From: Auricularia sp. M13
Taxonomy: Eukaryota > Basidiomycota > Agaricomycetes > Auriculariales > Auriculariaceae
Direction of reading: 5' to 3'
Length of the DNA: 64,000 nucleotides
Assembly (NCBI GenBank): GCA_037042915.1
Contig: CM073198.1
Coordinates: 1,116,001-1,180,000 of the forward strand
Part shown: positions 1-10,894 of the stretch, one piece after another
Layout of the letters: each line of letters opens with the position of its first letter
Position numbering within the stretch: the stretch's first letter is position 1
Notes under the pieces: generated by a model
Told to the model about the DNA's origin: nothing
Databases searched by the model: none
Seen by the model: only the letters and a program-made list of their open reading frames with translations
Program-made: the position numbers and the translations under genes

Positions 1-24
1 CGTCAATAACGGCGACTGAGACAT
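1..24 (-). CDS. 5' end of nucleotidyltransferase-like gene, cut by window edge
   Basis: The first eight codons (MSQSPLLT) match exactly the start of the gene at 21486-22262. The rest lies beyond base 1. This shows that the left arm of the palindrome runs at least into this gene. Confidence 0.45.
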
Positions 25-345
25 ATCCTGGGCAGCTTACTTCGCGAAGTCAAAGCTAGGGTCGCGACACGGGGCGGAGGGTCGATTGCGGCTGAACGGG
101 GTGATGTGCGTGTAAAGCTGCACCCATTCGGGGTGAGAGCGCGCGGCGGACAGCATGCCTCACGATTCGGGGAGAAAGCACGCGAAGAGGACAGACAGAA
201 AGAGCGGGATGGACCTTATACGTGCGGGCGCCGAACTTTGTTGTACAGGCGGGCACGATCGAGGCTCCGGGATCAGGCAACATGAACCGGAACATTGTGG
301 ACGGGGAGAAAAGCAGCGCAGGAATTTGCCTGAGATAAAGGATGT

Positions 346-1285
346 TCATACATCGAGTGCATACTGGCCAGCACGCGCGAGAACGCACATAGAGCGAGTG
401 TGATAGTGACACTGCTCGAGGTGCGTCTCGTTGTCTTCTCGACCATGACGTGCTAACCATAGCTCAGCGAGTACGAGGTCACGTTCGGCAAGATGCTCGG
501 GCGGGATGGCAGGCATGTCACGGCGCGGGAAGGAAAGCTTGTGGGTGGCGTCCCAACAGTTCGCCATAATCGTCTGGGTAAAATAGGTTTAGTAAAATTC
601 CGGGATTGGCGAACATTTCATACACCAACCGGACGACCTTGCTCGTCGACTTTGCGAGGAGACGAGCACAGTATAGGTCGGTTACGATTAACGGGCCCGG
701 CTATGTATGCGTCAGAAACGAGGCGCGAGGCTGAAGCAAAATGCATACCAAGCGGCGAGCCCGAGAAATGTTGACGCAGCTCCTCAGCAAAATCATGCAC
801 CTTTCGCTCCAGTGCGCGTATATAGACAGTCCACTTGGTAAGTTCGCCCTGGTCGTCACGAAGAAGGACCACTCGCTCGACGACGGCGACGATCCAGATG
901 GTAACCGCTGCGCACATAGACACGTCGGGGATAGGAGCGCTGAGGATACTGACGAGGGATTCGGCGCCGGAGGGTTGCGACAGCGTCAAGAGCGAAAGGG
1001 TAGATGGGAGGCACATCATCGAATATGTAAAGGCGGCGTCGTCCGAGTGCCGTTGGAAGAAGTGGATGCGCCTGAGTAACAATCAGTGCGAAACGTGGTC
1101 AAGACGCAAGAATGAATCGCACTCGTTCAGCGCGGCGTTGTCCTTAACCCACTGTGCAGCCTTTGGTTCACCCGCGACTGGGAGAAGCTTGGCGAGGGCG
1201 TTCCAAGCAAGCGTGCTGAAGGGGGAAAGGCCATGTATTGTGGGCGCGTCGAGAAGCCCGGTACGGCCGAGCGATGGTGGTCCAT
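346..1285 (-). CDS. Family X protein, left-arm copy
   Basis: This is the mirror copy of the gene at 20225-21165 and encodes the same protein of about 270 residues in three exons. It has a short N-terminal exon, a central block with the motif RIHFFQRHSDDAAFTYSMM followed by an IWIV strand, and a C-terminal block with WDATHKLSFPRRDM, a DLVLAE strand and a TRSMCVLA end. The start codon at 1283-1285 mirrors the ATG at 20225. The function is not recognised; the family is described at 20225. It lies next to the window edge, head-to-head with the truncated start of another gene (1-24). Confidence 0.6.
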
Positions 1286-1685
1286 CACGGAATACGTGGC
1301 AGGATACGAGCCCCGTCGTCCATGGCTGGGAGCAAGAAGAGGCGCGGGCCTCGAATCGCTGACGAACGGAATCTTATTCGACCAAGGCGACTTCAGCAAC
1401 ACCGCGATAACCAATTCCATGGAGTCGAGCCGCGCCGTAGTATCAGATGCGCTCTGCCGAGTGGGAGTGCGTCGGTCTTCATATCTAGGGACCACATGTA
1501 CCAGTGCGTTACGAAGGAGGATCTTAGTTGGGAGTCGGGTGGTGCTGGCGAAATTTGACGACGGCCGGTAGCTCCGACTGCAAAAACAATACAAACGAGT
1601 ATATTCGGCTACATATTCGACAGTCCTCATCAGCATCGTGAGCGTATCATAGAAATACAAGTACAAGTTAAACAATCTGTCCATG

Positions 1686-2338
1686 CTACATCTGAACAGT
1701 CATCGTCGGCGCAATACTGCAGTCTCTGGCGTCGGCTAAAGCACATTGGATAATGGACGCCAGTCGCATGTGCAGGCTAACAAAGAAGAAGCTGGGTCCA
1801 CGCCCGAGTACCAATACGTCACCTCTCCAGGCCCCGGCGGGTTGTGCGTCGTGATGAATGGAGCGATTGAGAGGTAACGTCGATGACCCAGCGACGCGGA
1901 ACGCGAATTCCGAATTCATGACCGTCGTGCTCGACCATGACGTCGGTGTGAAGAACGGGACCACGTAGGAACGGCGTGATATGCTCCTCCAGCACGCTCA
2001 CATAGGGAGGAGAATGCGTGAGAACAAAGTCGACAGCAACCGTAACTTGCTGAGGGCTGCCGTTCGCGGGAATGAAGATCGCTTCCACGTGCCGTCTGAC
2101 TATCAGGGTGGAGTCGCGATCCTGTGCATACGCGTTAGCGGCAAATACGGAGGGCACGATGCTGAATGCAGACCCTCATTATTTCACGAGCCATCTCCAT
2201 GCGCGCGGGCGACGGAATAGAAGTGCTGCGCGCATATCGCTCGTAAGGCGGCGGCGATGGGGCACGACCAAGCCTCTCGGACGAATCGTCCGCGGGGGCG
2301 TGAGCGTTCAAACGGGGGGTGGTAAAATTGGGAGGCAT
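1686..2338 (-). pseudogene. Unrecognised small gene, left-arm copy, frame interrupted
   Basis: This is the mirror of 19170-19824. It opens with MPPNFTTPRLNAHAP and a proline-rich stretch, then continues in another frame with a block containing RRHVEAIFIPANGSPQQVTV and FVLTHSPPYVSVLEEHI. The two blocks are not joined by an obvious intron. The arms also differ by a CG dinucleotide in the second half, which moves the C-terminal frame. No domain is recognised. It could be a real gene with consensus errors or a decayed one. Confidence 0.35.
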
Positions 2339-3149
2339 GAAGGTGCAACAGTTAACGTGCGCTCAGGGCCTTTAGCCTAAATGGAGCACGTCTGGACCGC
2401 CAGCCGGAACTTCACTTAAGCTCGGGGGCAGGTACGTACCGTGCAGACGACCGTCCCTCAATGGCGGCCGTCTGATCTCATCCCGCGCTGATTAAATACG
2501 CGCGCATGGTCTAAGTTAGCTCAGCGACGACAATCCGGAGGAAGGCTGCGGCAAGTATCTCAGAATTGCGGACTGCAAATAACGGAAGATAACATGTGGC
2601 AGTGCAACGTGCTCATGGCATCATTCCCACGTGCTTCGTCTTGCGAAGCATGACGCAGATATGTCGAACGCCGCCATGGAATGCGATGGATTCTGCAGTC
2701 GAAATACATCGAACATCATGGATAGTGCGGCCGTAATTACCATCCGGACGGACATAACGCTCGCGTTTACGCCGCGTTTTCTTCGGAAGTAAATTAATCT
2801 GTCTAACTGGGTTCTGCGCATGTCCGCGGACGCATGCGCTCGTGTCTCGGACCTGCCTATCTCGGACGATAAAATGCCGGGGAGGGTGGCGACCCGGCTG
2901 ACCATTCTTTGCCCCGCAATCGAGGTGCTGCCTGTCTCACCGTACAATGTCGACCGTCGAGCACACCGGTGATACAGCCATGGAATTGGACGTGGCCATG
3001 CCGTGTGTAGCGCCCCGCACGATATCGGACTTCGCATTGACTGATTGACAGATTCGGTCTCCATTCTTCCGTCGACACCGCATCGGAGGAAGACCGCCTT
3101 AGCCGCTATGGCCGCTTCATGTACGCACTAGCCAGCCGTCCCGTATAAC
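2339..3149. other. Intergenic region between divergent genes, left arm
   Basis: No convincing gene is seen in these 0.8 kb. It should contain the divergent promoters of the minus-strand small gene below it and the plus-strand F-box gene above it. A short imperfect hairpin surrounds CTTCGTCTTGCGAAG near 2634. Confidence 0.4.
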
Positions 3150-4139
3150 CGTTCACACCTCGCCGCCAGCGCCAATAATGGCCGTATCTGTGACGACGTC
3201 TGGTTGCACATCATATCCAAGCTCAACTTCAGCGAGCTCGCCACCCTCCGTGCCGTTAGCAAGGGTCTCAAGCGCATGGTCCCTATGGAGCTTCGTCTTC
3301 GTCTGCTCCTGCTGGTCACCAACTACGTCGGCACCATGGACCGCGCCAAGATCGTCCGCGAGTTCATGGACCTCACCCACTCCGTCATCGCCGGCGGAGA
3401 AGGTCTAGACGTCGTCCAAGCCATGAAGGAACGCGCGAACAGTCTTGACATCTTCACGCCATTGGGCCTCCACCAGGTACGCACGCGCGCGGCTTGCAAG
3501 TTGACGCAGCATTGACCGTTCATAGTTTTTCATCAACCTATTCGTCGGTTGGGGCGCCAAAGTCATGCCGTTCATCGCGGGGGCGCCGCTTCCCGGCGTG
3601 TACGCGCACCTGCCGCAGCGCATGGACACTCGCTCTATTACTTGCATGGAGCTCAACGGGCGCCGCATCCACATAATCGAGAGCGTCACGCCCATGGCAA
3701 TGCACGCGGTGCTGGACGGGTGGACTTCGGCGGGACTCAACGTCCCTAACGGCGCGCTTCTTTGTGATCTCGTTCCCCCATCTTACTCGCGAACGTATGG
3801 ACGCCTCTCTTGTCGAGCCGTGGGCAATGATGCTTACGACGACGCAGATCGCGCTCTTCAACGGTCTGGCCATGGACGGTTATCGCAGCGTCAACGACAC
3901 GGCATTGACCAAGTACGACAGGCGCGGCATTCAACACTTCGACACGACCATCTACGGCGATTTCGGCACTAAATGCTTGTCGGACTGGTGGACCATTCAC
4001 AAGACGGATCGCATTTGCGTCCTGCCCCTGGACTACGCGAGACGGGCAGCCCGCCCGAGTTCGGGCACGAGCTGCGCTGGCGCGTCGGGGCGACCTGCAA
4101 GGTCATTGGCTGCCCGCACAAGCACGATGGTGCGCGTTG
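3150..4139 (+). pseudogene. F-box-like gene with nucleotidyltransferase-like C-terminal part, left arm
   Basis: The N-terminal block (from about 3180) reads ICDDVWLHIISKLNF then ELATLRAVSKGLKRM, a typical F-box-like helix set. F-box proteins are substrate adaptors of SCF ubiquitin ligases. A GT-AG intron of about 49 nt lies at 3478-3526. The later block resembles the gene at 21486: RIHIIESV aligns with its QVDVLHSS, and the SAGLN region with its FHSTHVMN. The frame then shifts before RFFVISFPHLTRERMDAS in both arms, so this lesion predates the duplication. The left copy also lacks one G after LPLDYA that the right copy keeps. The 5' exon is uncertain. The gene converges on the Helitron gene, whose stop is about 290 bp away. 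Confidence 0.55.
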
Positions 4140-4425
4140 AAGTCAGCAGCCGATGCAGTATACTAACGCGCGATGCAGAAGAGGAGGTAGACGAGGTCAC
4201 TTGGCTTAAAGGACTCCGTTCGTCGCCTTCCACTTGAACATTCCGTACATCCTGTATCGCGGACAATATCGCGATTAAACATCTCGGCTTACGACGAACG
4301 AACATTCCCTCCCTTATCTTCTTGTATCGAACGTGTCGACGGTGGCTGCGCGCCGTCTGTACTATAACTATCTCCTCCACTATACATACGTCTTTGCAGA
4401 CACAACGTCGGTACAAAGTGATCTG

Positions 4426-7400
4426 CTAAAGCGCGACCATCAAGTTATAGAAATCAGACGCGATCCACCTCTTCATGGTGCGGATGGTCAATGCATGTAA
4501 ACGCGCCATCTCACGCTGCGTACTTGGTGTCTGTGACCGACGGATATGCTGCGCAGGAAATGCACGCAGTATAGCCATGTTGGACAACTTAACGACACGC
4601 GACAACATAACATACGTAGATTGGATGCATCGGGCTGTGCTCTGCAGGTCAAGAATGGCGTACTGCATCGTACGTCCTTGACTTTTGTAATCCGTGAATG
4701 CGTATGCTGGGATCAAGGGTAGCTGAGTTCGCGTCACACCTTGACCATCGCGCCCAACTTTGAAATACCGTTTCTGCGGAAATATTGGTACCACGCCGGG
4801 CTCGTAACCTGGATAGGAAAGACTACAGCCAGCGATACGGACCATCGCACATAGAGCGACGCGATCTCCGTGTTCACTCAAGTCGTATGTCACATCCACG
4901 AGCTCACCCTCTGCACCATTTACGACCCCAGACGTTGTAACAATGTTATCCAAGATCATAACTTTCATGCCCTTACACAAAGGGATGGATCCCAATCTGT
5001 CCTTCGTCACGGAAGAGCTTACGATGCGCAGAGCAAGCTCCAATCGGCGACTCACGGCTTGACCGAGCATAGTATCTCGCGCGACGTATTGATGCAAAAC
5101 CTGGCCCGTCCTCGCGGCATGCCTACGCGTGGCCTCCATATTCCACTCATCGCGTACAGCTTTGTCAGCCGTAATCAAGGGCGCGTCTTGAAACTCAGGA
5201 CCGAGCACACAACGGGACATCAACCGGCTGCACAACACTTCGACATCCCCAGTGGTTGCGTTGCCGTCGCCGACGCGCTGCACTAGAGCTCCATACCGCG
5301 GATCTAATCTATGACGAAAATTCTCCGTCAACGTCACAACACGGTCTACGAACGACCACAAGCCCTGGCCATGCGCCTTCAACTGTCCACTTTTCTTCGG
5401 GGCAGCCGTACGAGTATATGAATCGGTGAGTGCTGCTTTCTCCAACCACAGATGATTATCCAGCACGGGGGGCAATTGACGAACGTCTCCCAGGAAAATT
5501 ACATTCAGGCCTCCGAAAGGTTCGTCCGAGCCTGTGATCTGACCTAGCCTTTCGCTAATGCGGGACAAGAGCTTCGCTCCAATCATAGACACCTCGTCTA
5601 TGATGAGATACTTCACTCCAGCCCATTCAGACTGCAACTCGGAGAGTGCGTTCAAGCTGTTCTTGGTGTTGAAATGCAAGCGAAGCATGTAATGTAAAGT
5701 TTCTGCACTGATCAGATACGCTGAACAACCCGTAGGGCCCTTTCCTTTCCGCAGACGTCGTCGCGCACCAACGCGCGCGAAGAACTCTTCGATGCCTCGT
5801 ATGACGTAACTTTTACCAGTACCACCTGCGCCAGTAACTAACATGAGCAACTGCTCAGGATCTCCGGAGATCAAATGCTCCGCCACCGTTCCAACTGCCG
5901 CAGACTGCTCGCGATTCAAGCGAAAGTCGCGAATCACGCCTTTGACGACGTCGGGATCGCGGTAAGCCGGATGGTCAGCCTGGTAAAGAGGGGTCGAATT
6001 GACTCTCCGTCGTTCCGAGGACCGTCGTACAAGAGATGCACATCGCGTTCTGGCATTTCGGAACTAGCAACGCGGTCATCGATCCCGGACGGAGCGTCCT
6101 CCGACGCCGACAAGTCTACTCGCTGCGCCCTTCGAAAGTTCTCAGTAACTCTCGCTAGCTTCCTGTGATGAGCGTCGGCCTCCGCGGTGGCCAAGGCCGC
6201 AAAATCATGCGATGCGCCAGACGAAGGGACGTCAAATACACTGGATTTAAAAGCTTTCGCTACCGCCCGCTGTGCACTGATAGAGTTGAAGGACTGGGCC
6301 ATTACCGCAGACAGATTCTTGGGAGAATCATCGTCAGATGCTCGCTGTCGAGCCAGCTCCTCGGCCACAGCAGGCATCGAAGCGTGCAGCCAGTCCCAGT
6401 GCGTCTCATCGGCCTGATCTCGATTGTTCATCTGAGCTATGGATCTCATGACCTGGTGTTCACTAATTAAATCATGACGAATAGCACCGCGTTACGCATC
6501 TCAGTGTACGCGTCGCGCGCGTCTTTGCATTCAAACATCGCGGCCAGATTGGACATGATTTCTACCGAGCGCGAATGAAAGCGATATTTCTCAAATGCCG
6601 TCGACCAAGACTCGCTCGGTCCGCGTAGGTCAGCCAGAGATCTCCAAGGTTTAAATAATATAAGCATGGCTCTGCAATAAGCTTCGTACTCATCAGCGCG
6701 ATCACCACGCGGTAACGTCGGTCCCAACACCACTGGCACGACGGGTTTCTCACGAACGCAAAGCAGATGTGTCTCATGCTGTGGATGCTGATCGAGGAAA
6801 TACGCTCTCGGGCTGGTTCGCGAGGTCTTTCGCGCTCTCTTCCCTAGACGAACCTTCTCACGGTCAACGGGCATCTTGTTCAAGGTGTTAACGAACCAAT
6901 ACAGCGGGACATCCGCGTACCCATGTGCGCGATACACGTAATCATCAACCTGACTCGAAACCTGGACCTTGCGACGGTGAGGCGCCATATCTATCATAAC
7001 GTCGTCTTCCACGTCGTCGCAAAGATCAGGTTCGTCATCCCGAGCATGATCTAGGGAGGACAACCCTTCGGACGATTCTTGCCTCTTGACCCACGCATGA
7101 AAACTTCCCCAGTACAGAGTCTGGAAGGAATGCGACGAGTAGTGATCAAAGGCATTCGTGGCCAACAAGTAAAGTGCGCTCTGCTGTCCACTCAACTCCA
7201 TCTCAGACATCAGCGCGTTACAAGCCCTATTGAGGAACTTTCTAGAACGTTCGATGCCTGCTCGAGCAACATCACGCTCGGTATTATCCAACGCAGCGTC
7301 GCCGTCGATCCCCCCCTCGGCAGCCTGGATGGTCTCCAGTACACGTTGCAGAGCCGCAAAAACTGTGTGCGTGGGAAGATTGTTCTTGGTGATATAATCC

Positions 7401-10400
7401 GTAGCATAGTGTATCAACGCCTGCGCACCGGGACCCGAACCGATGAACTTACAATCAGAATTACACCTTGTGCAAGCTGTAACCGTACGATTATGCTGAT
7501 TAACCCAAGGATGCCATCGACGGTGAAGAATGGAACCAGTCTCAGCGTCGAGCTCTGTTGCAGCGCGCGTTGAACCATCCATTCTCATGCGACAATGTAC
7601 GTCATCACGCGGTTCACCAGAACGGAGGTTCTTCCAGCATGTATCCGTATGGGCATGGAAATGACAATCATACACTAAGCGCTCGAGTTGACGAGCAAAT
7701 TCGTCCTCGAAATCCGCTTCATCCGGGTGGGGACATCTCATCGTACAAGGATGAACCTCGTCCGGATCACGTATGACGAAAACAGCGTCCTCAGGGGCAA
7801 CAACACCCGTGTTACTCGGGAGGGAGGTATGCACACTGTCGTCAAGGTAATCAAACAGTTGAGATTTGAAATCCGCATCGGACCGCATCTTATCACGCAA
7901 CTGTTTTGGAGACAAGCCGCCGTCTATCCAGATAAACATGTGGCAGTGCAAGGATCCGCGGCCCTGCGCTTCTATTGTACCATAATAAGCCCTGAGCGGT
8001 CCGAATATACCGAAGCGGTCAGGGCTATCCGCCCCGAGAATGACTTCGATAAAGCAGGTCATCATGGCGTGAAAGAATTTTGCTCCTGCTACGGGGTTAC
8101 GGGCAACTAGCACCTCGTGTTCATGATGAGACGGTAAAGAGGCGGGAACACGCTCGTCTAAACTAACCTCAACACCCGCAAACTTGCAAAACAACGGATG
8201 ATATACGTCGGCCGGATTCAGCGTGAAAAAAAATGTGGGCATGCCCAAATACGCGCATAAAGAACGTATCTGATTTCGCATGCTTAGCTTTGACGACTCG
8301 CTCCCGGTATGGGTAGCTGGACCATCTTTACTTCTCGCGCAAGACTGGCGATAGCACGCTCTTCATCTGTCTCAGGCACGGCACGTGCATAAGGATTCTG
8401 CGAGCTGCGAATGCGCAGGGCCTCGCAAGCCGAAGTTTCTGCACTGGATAAGTAGGCAAGAACTCTGTCCTGCGAGGAACGCTTGACACGCCAACGCGAA
8501 GATTTGTATACCACCAACTTCTGAATGATGTTCATGGCTACAAACATGAAAGTCTGGTCCGTCTGGAATACACGATTGGCGTGGTTTAAATAGTGGCGCA
8601 CCAACGACTCCAGCCAAACCGGCTCGCGTCGCCGACCGTCATCAATACCGCCAAGTCCCCAGGGAAACAAATGAGGGAACATACACGGGAATAAAGACGG
8701 GTTCCTCCATTCAGACACGGGCGTGGAACCGTGAGGAATAGCATAGGCAGCGCCACCCGATTTCCAGTGCTTCATTGCCATGATCTTTATATCCCGTAAT
8801 GGCATCCCTTCCATAGACGCCCGATAACTCCGTTCACCGCGAGAGCAACGTCCTGCTCTTCATTCACGTCTGCAGTCTCAGTAGGAACATAACTGGAGCT
8901 GGGGACCTCCGTAGCCTCGGAGCGAACAAGCTGGACATCTAAGCAAGTCGGCACGCCGTCCTTAACTTCGTTCAGAAGCGCATCTAAGTTCTCATAACTT
9001 ATCATGATATCCGAATAGTAGGGATTGTGGGCCTTTAACCAATTCAGCAAGGTGACGACGACATGCCGGCGGACCAAGAGAGGTGTCATCTTCTGTATTT
9101 CTTCAGGAGACGGCATGGCGGAACCGACAAAAATGACGGCCAACGTATCGCGCAAATCGTCGGGCGAAGGGGGTAAAACGCTGAGCAGGCGCGTGTTTCC
9201 ATTCGTCATCGTGATAACATTCCCTTGCGAGTACTTCTGCGACGTTAGATCGGACGAGCCGTATTGCGGCGAACCCTTCTTACGAGAGAACTTGTATATG
9301 GTGCATTTAACTCGATAACGTGCTATTAACGACAGCTCGACGGGCGTAGCACACAAGAACAGGCGGCGTACATGGGCCGGTAAGCAATCTGTACCGTCGT
9401 AGTTGTCATTCGCCAGAGACAATGGCGGCAACTTCAAGACAGATAACCTGGACCAGCAACTATGGCACACGCGCGCATCACGCGTCTCATTGTGGACAAG
9501 GCCTCGACAATCTAGTATCGCATTGCAATACAAGTCACGATCATAGCCGGGAGGGAAAATTTCATCCTGCAGGTCAGGATTACTCAAAACAGCCAAGTGT
9601 TCGTCGGTGAGCGATCTCATCTCGCACAGAGACCCGTTGACGATTTCAGAGCAAACAGCGCAGATTACTTCACGCGCGCATCGCTCATGCGGTCCAACCA
9701 TCGACGCACAATATCATCCTTCGCGTCAGAAGACACCGTGGGTGGAAACTTAGAAAGTATCACGAGCTTTCAAGAGTTGCTCGAACCGCTCTCGACACAC
9801 TTCTGGACTGTCCACCTGAAGACGATCCACAGAATGCTGCAGCGCGAAGGTAATAGACCGGCACGACGCGGTACACTTGTGATACGTAGCGAGCCGTCGC
9901 AAAGATTCCACTTTATGTTCGCGCTGCCGGCGACACGATGTGACACGAGCGCAATCCGAAGGTCGTTAGCGGACAATAGAGCGATGGGAAGATCCTGGAA
10001 ACGAATGCCTGTCCCAGACCTATCCACGGACAACGACAGGCCTGCGACCAATTGCCCGAGGCTGACACAGTCGTTTCACGTGCAGCGGTAGCAGTGGGAG
10101 GTACGGCTGGCGGCGCGGCGATTAAAGTCTCAGCAGCAAACGAAGCGGTAGCCAGGTCGTCCGTAAGCCGGGAGGGACCAGAGACTGGATTGTCCATAAT
10201 ATGCGAGGGACCGGCGACCAAATCGTCCATTATACATGAGGGACCAGCGACCGGAGCGTCCGCGACATGCAAGGGCCCAGCGACCAGACCAGGATCACAG
10301 TCCATATCGTCGCGCGTTCCAACGCGCGATGATGCAAGGGTGGGTTCCAGACGAAACGTTGCAAACTGAGGCTGCAAGGCAGTAGACGCACTGAAATATT

Positions 10401-10608
10401 CATGATCTTCACGCGTAGAACGACGCGTGCGAATATCATGCATACGGGCGCGCGCTTGGGCACGATTTTGTTCAGCGTCACGGGCGGCATCCGGAGTAAG
10501 CTGTTCGCGACGACGGATTCGTTCGTTTTGTTTCCTAAGCCGAGCGTTCGCACGTCGCGCGGCGTCCGTACGATCTGACGATGATTCGAATACTGAGAAG
10601 CTGGACAT
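4426..10608 (-). mobile_element. Helitron Rep-helicase gene, left-arm copy
   Basis: This is the mirror of the Helitron at 10895-17074, where the domains are described. The coding sequence runs from a start at 10608 (MSSFSVFE) to a stop at 4426. Relative to the right copy it keeps open the acidic-linker and helicase stretch around 5265-5290 and the stretch around 9170. It is interrupted by 1-2 bp length differences near 5980, 6490, 8300, 8810 and 9915, and by a short deletion near 9675. Most sites are G, A or T runs, or CG repeats. The LIIDEVSMI Walker B, DVRQLPPV and TDYKSQGRT helicase motifs are intact here. No TC start or CTRR end with hairpin could be assigned, so the element's true ends are unknown. 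Confidence 0.85.
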
Positions 10609-10692
10609 GGGCGGCAATGGGTAAGATAATTGGGAGGGGTTTGCTGGAGCGCAAAGGAAAAAGGAGGAAGGGAACATTCCGGAAAGTTAAGG

Positions 10693-10808
10693 AGACATTC
10701 CACGTGTCAAGAAAGCGATTCCCACGCTCGTGACGAACAACCTAATTTGGAAACGCGTTACGGAAAGAGCCGTGCGTAGGAGCGTCTAGTTTTCTGTAAG
10801 ACCTGAAC
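10693..10808. other. Unique spacer at palindrome centre
   Basis: About 116 bp separate the arms and show no inverted symmetry with each other. No gene or known motif is seen. CTAG occurs at about 10787 beyond a weak ACGG/CCGT stem, which is too weak to be called a Helitron end. The spacer separates the 5' ends of the two divergent Helitron genes. Confidence 0.7.
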
Positions 10809-10894
10809 CCTTAACGGTTTCAGGAATGTTCCCTTCCTCCTTTTTCCTTTGCGCTCCAGCAAACCCCTCCCAATTATCTTACCCATTGCCGCCC

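Larger units (their letters stand above)
1..10692. repeat. Left arm of giant inverted repeat
   Basis: This arm is the reverse complement of 10809-21509. Base 1 pairs with base 21509, and 10680 pairs with 10823 at the start of the near-perfect core. A further imperfect stretch (CCTTAAC then TTTC, with a 2-bp gap) takes the similarity to about 10692. The arm is still identical to its partner at base 1, so it continues outside the window. The arms differ by scattered 1-6 bp indels and a few substitutions. The sequence alone cannot say whether this is a real palindrome or an assembly fold-back. Confidence 0.95.

Noticed and set aside
1-60. Telomere or contig-end repeat at the window start
   Set aside because: No TTAGGG-type or other short tandem repeat is present; the sequence is ordinary coding DNA mirrored at 21509.
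618-1082. A stand-alone gene at this open frame
   Set aside because: It is only the middle exon of the family X gene at 346-1285 read through its introns.
10740-10800. CTAG after a small ACGG/CCGT stem at the palindrome centre as a Helitron 3' end
   Set aside because: The stem is only 4 bp (7 with a bulge), and the position is at the 5' side of both Helitron genes, not downstream of the helicase.
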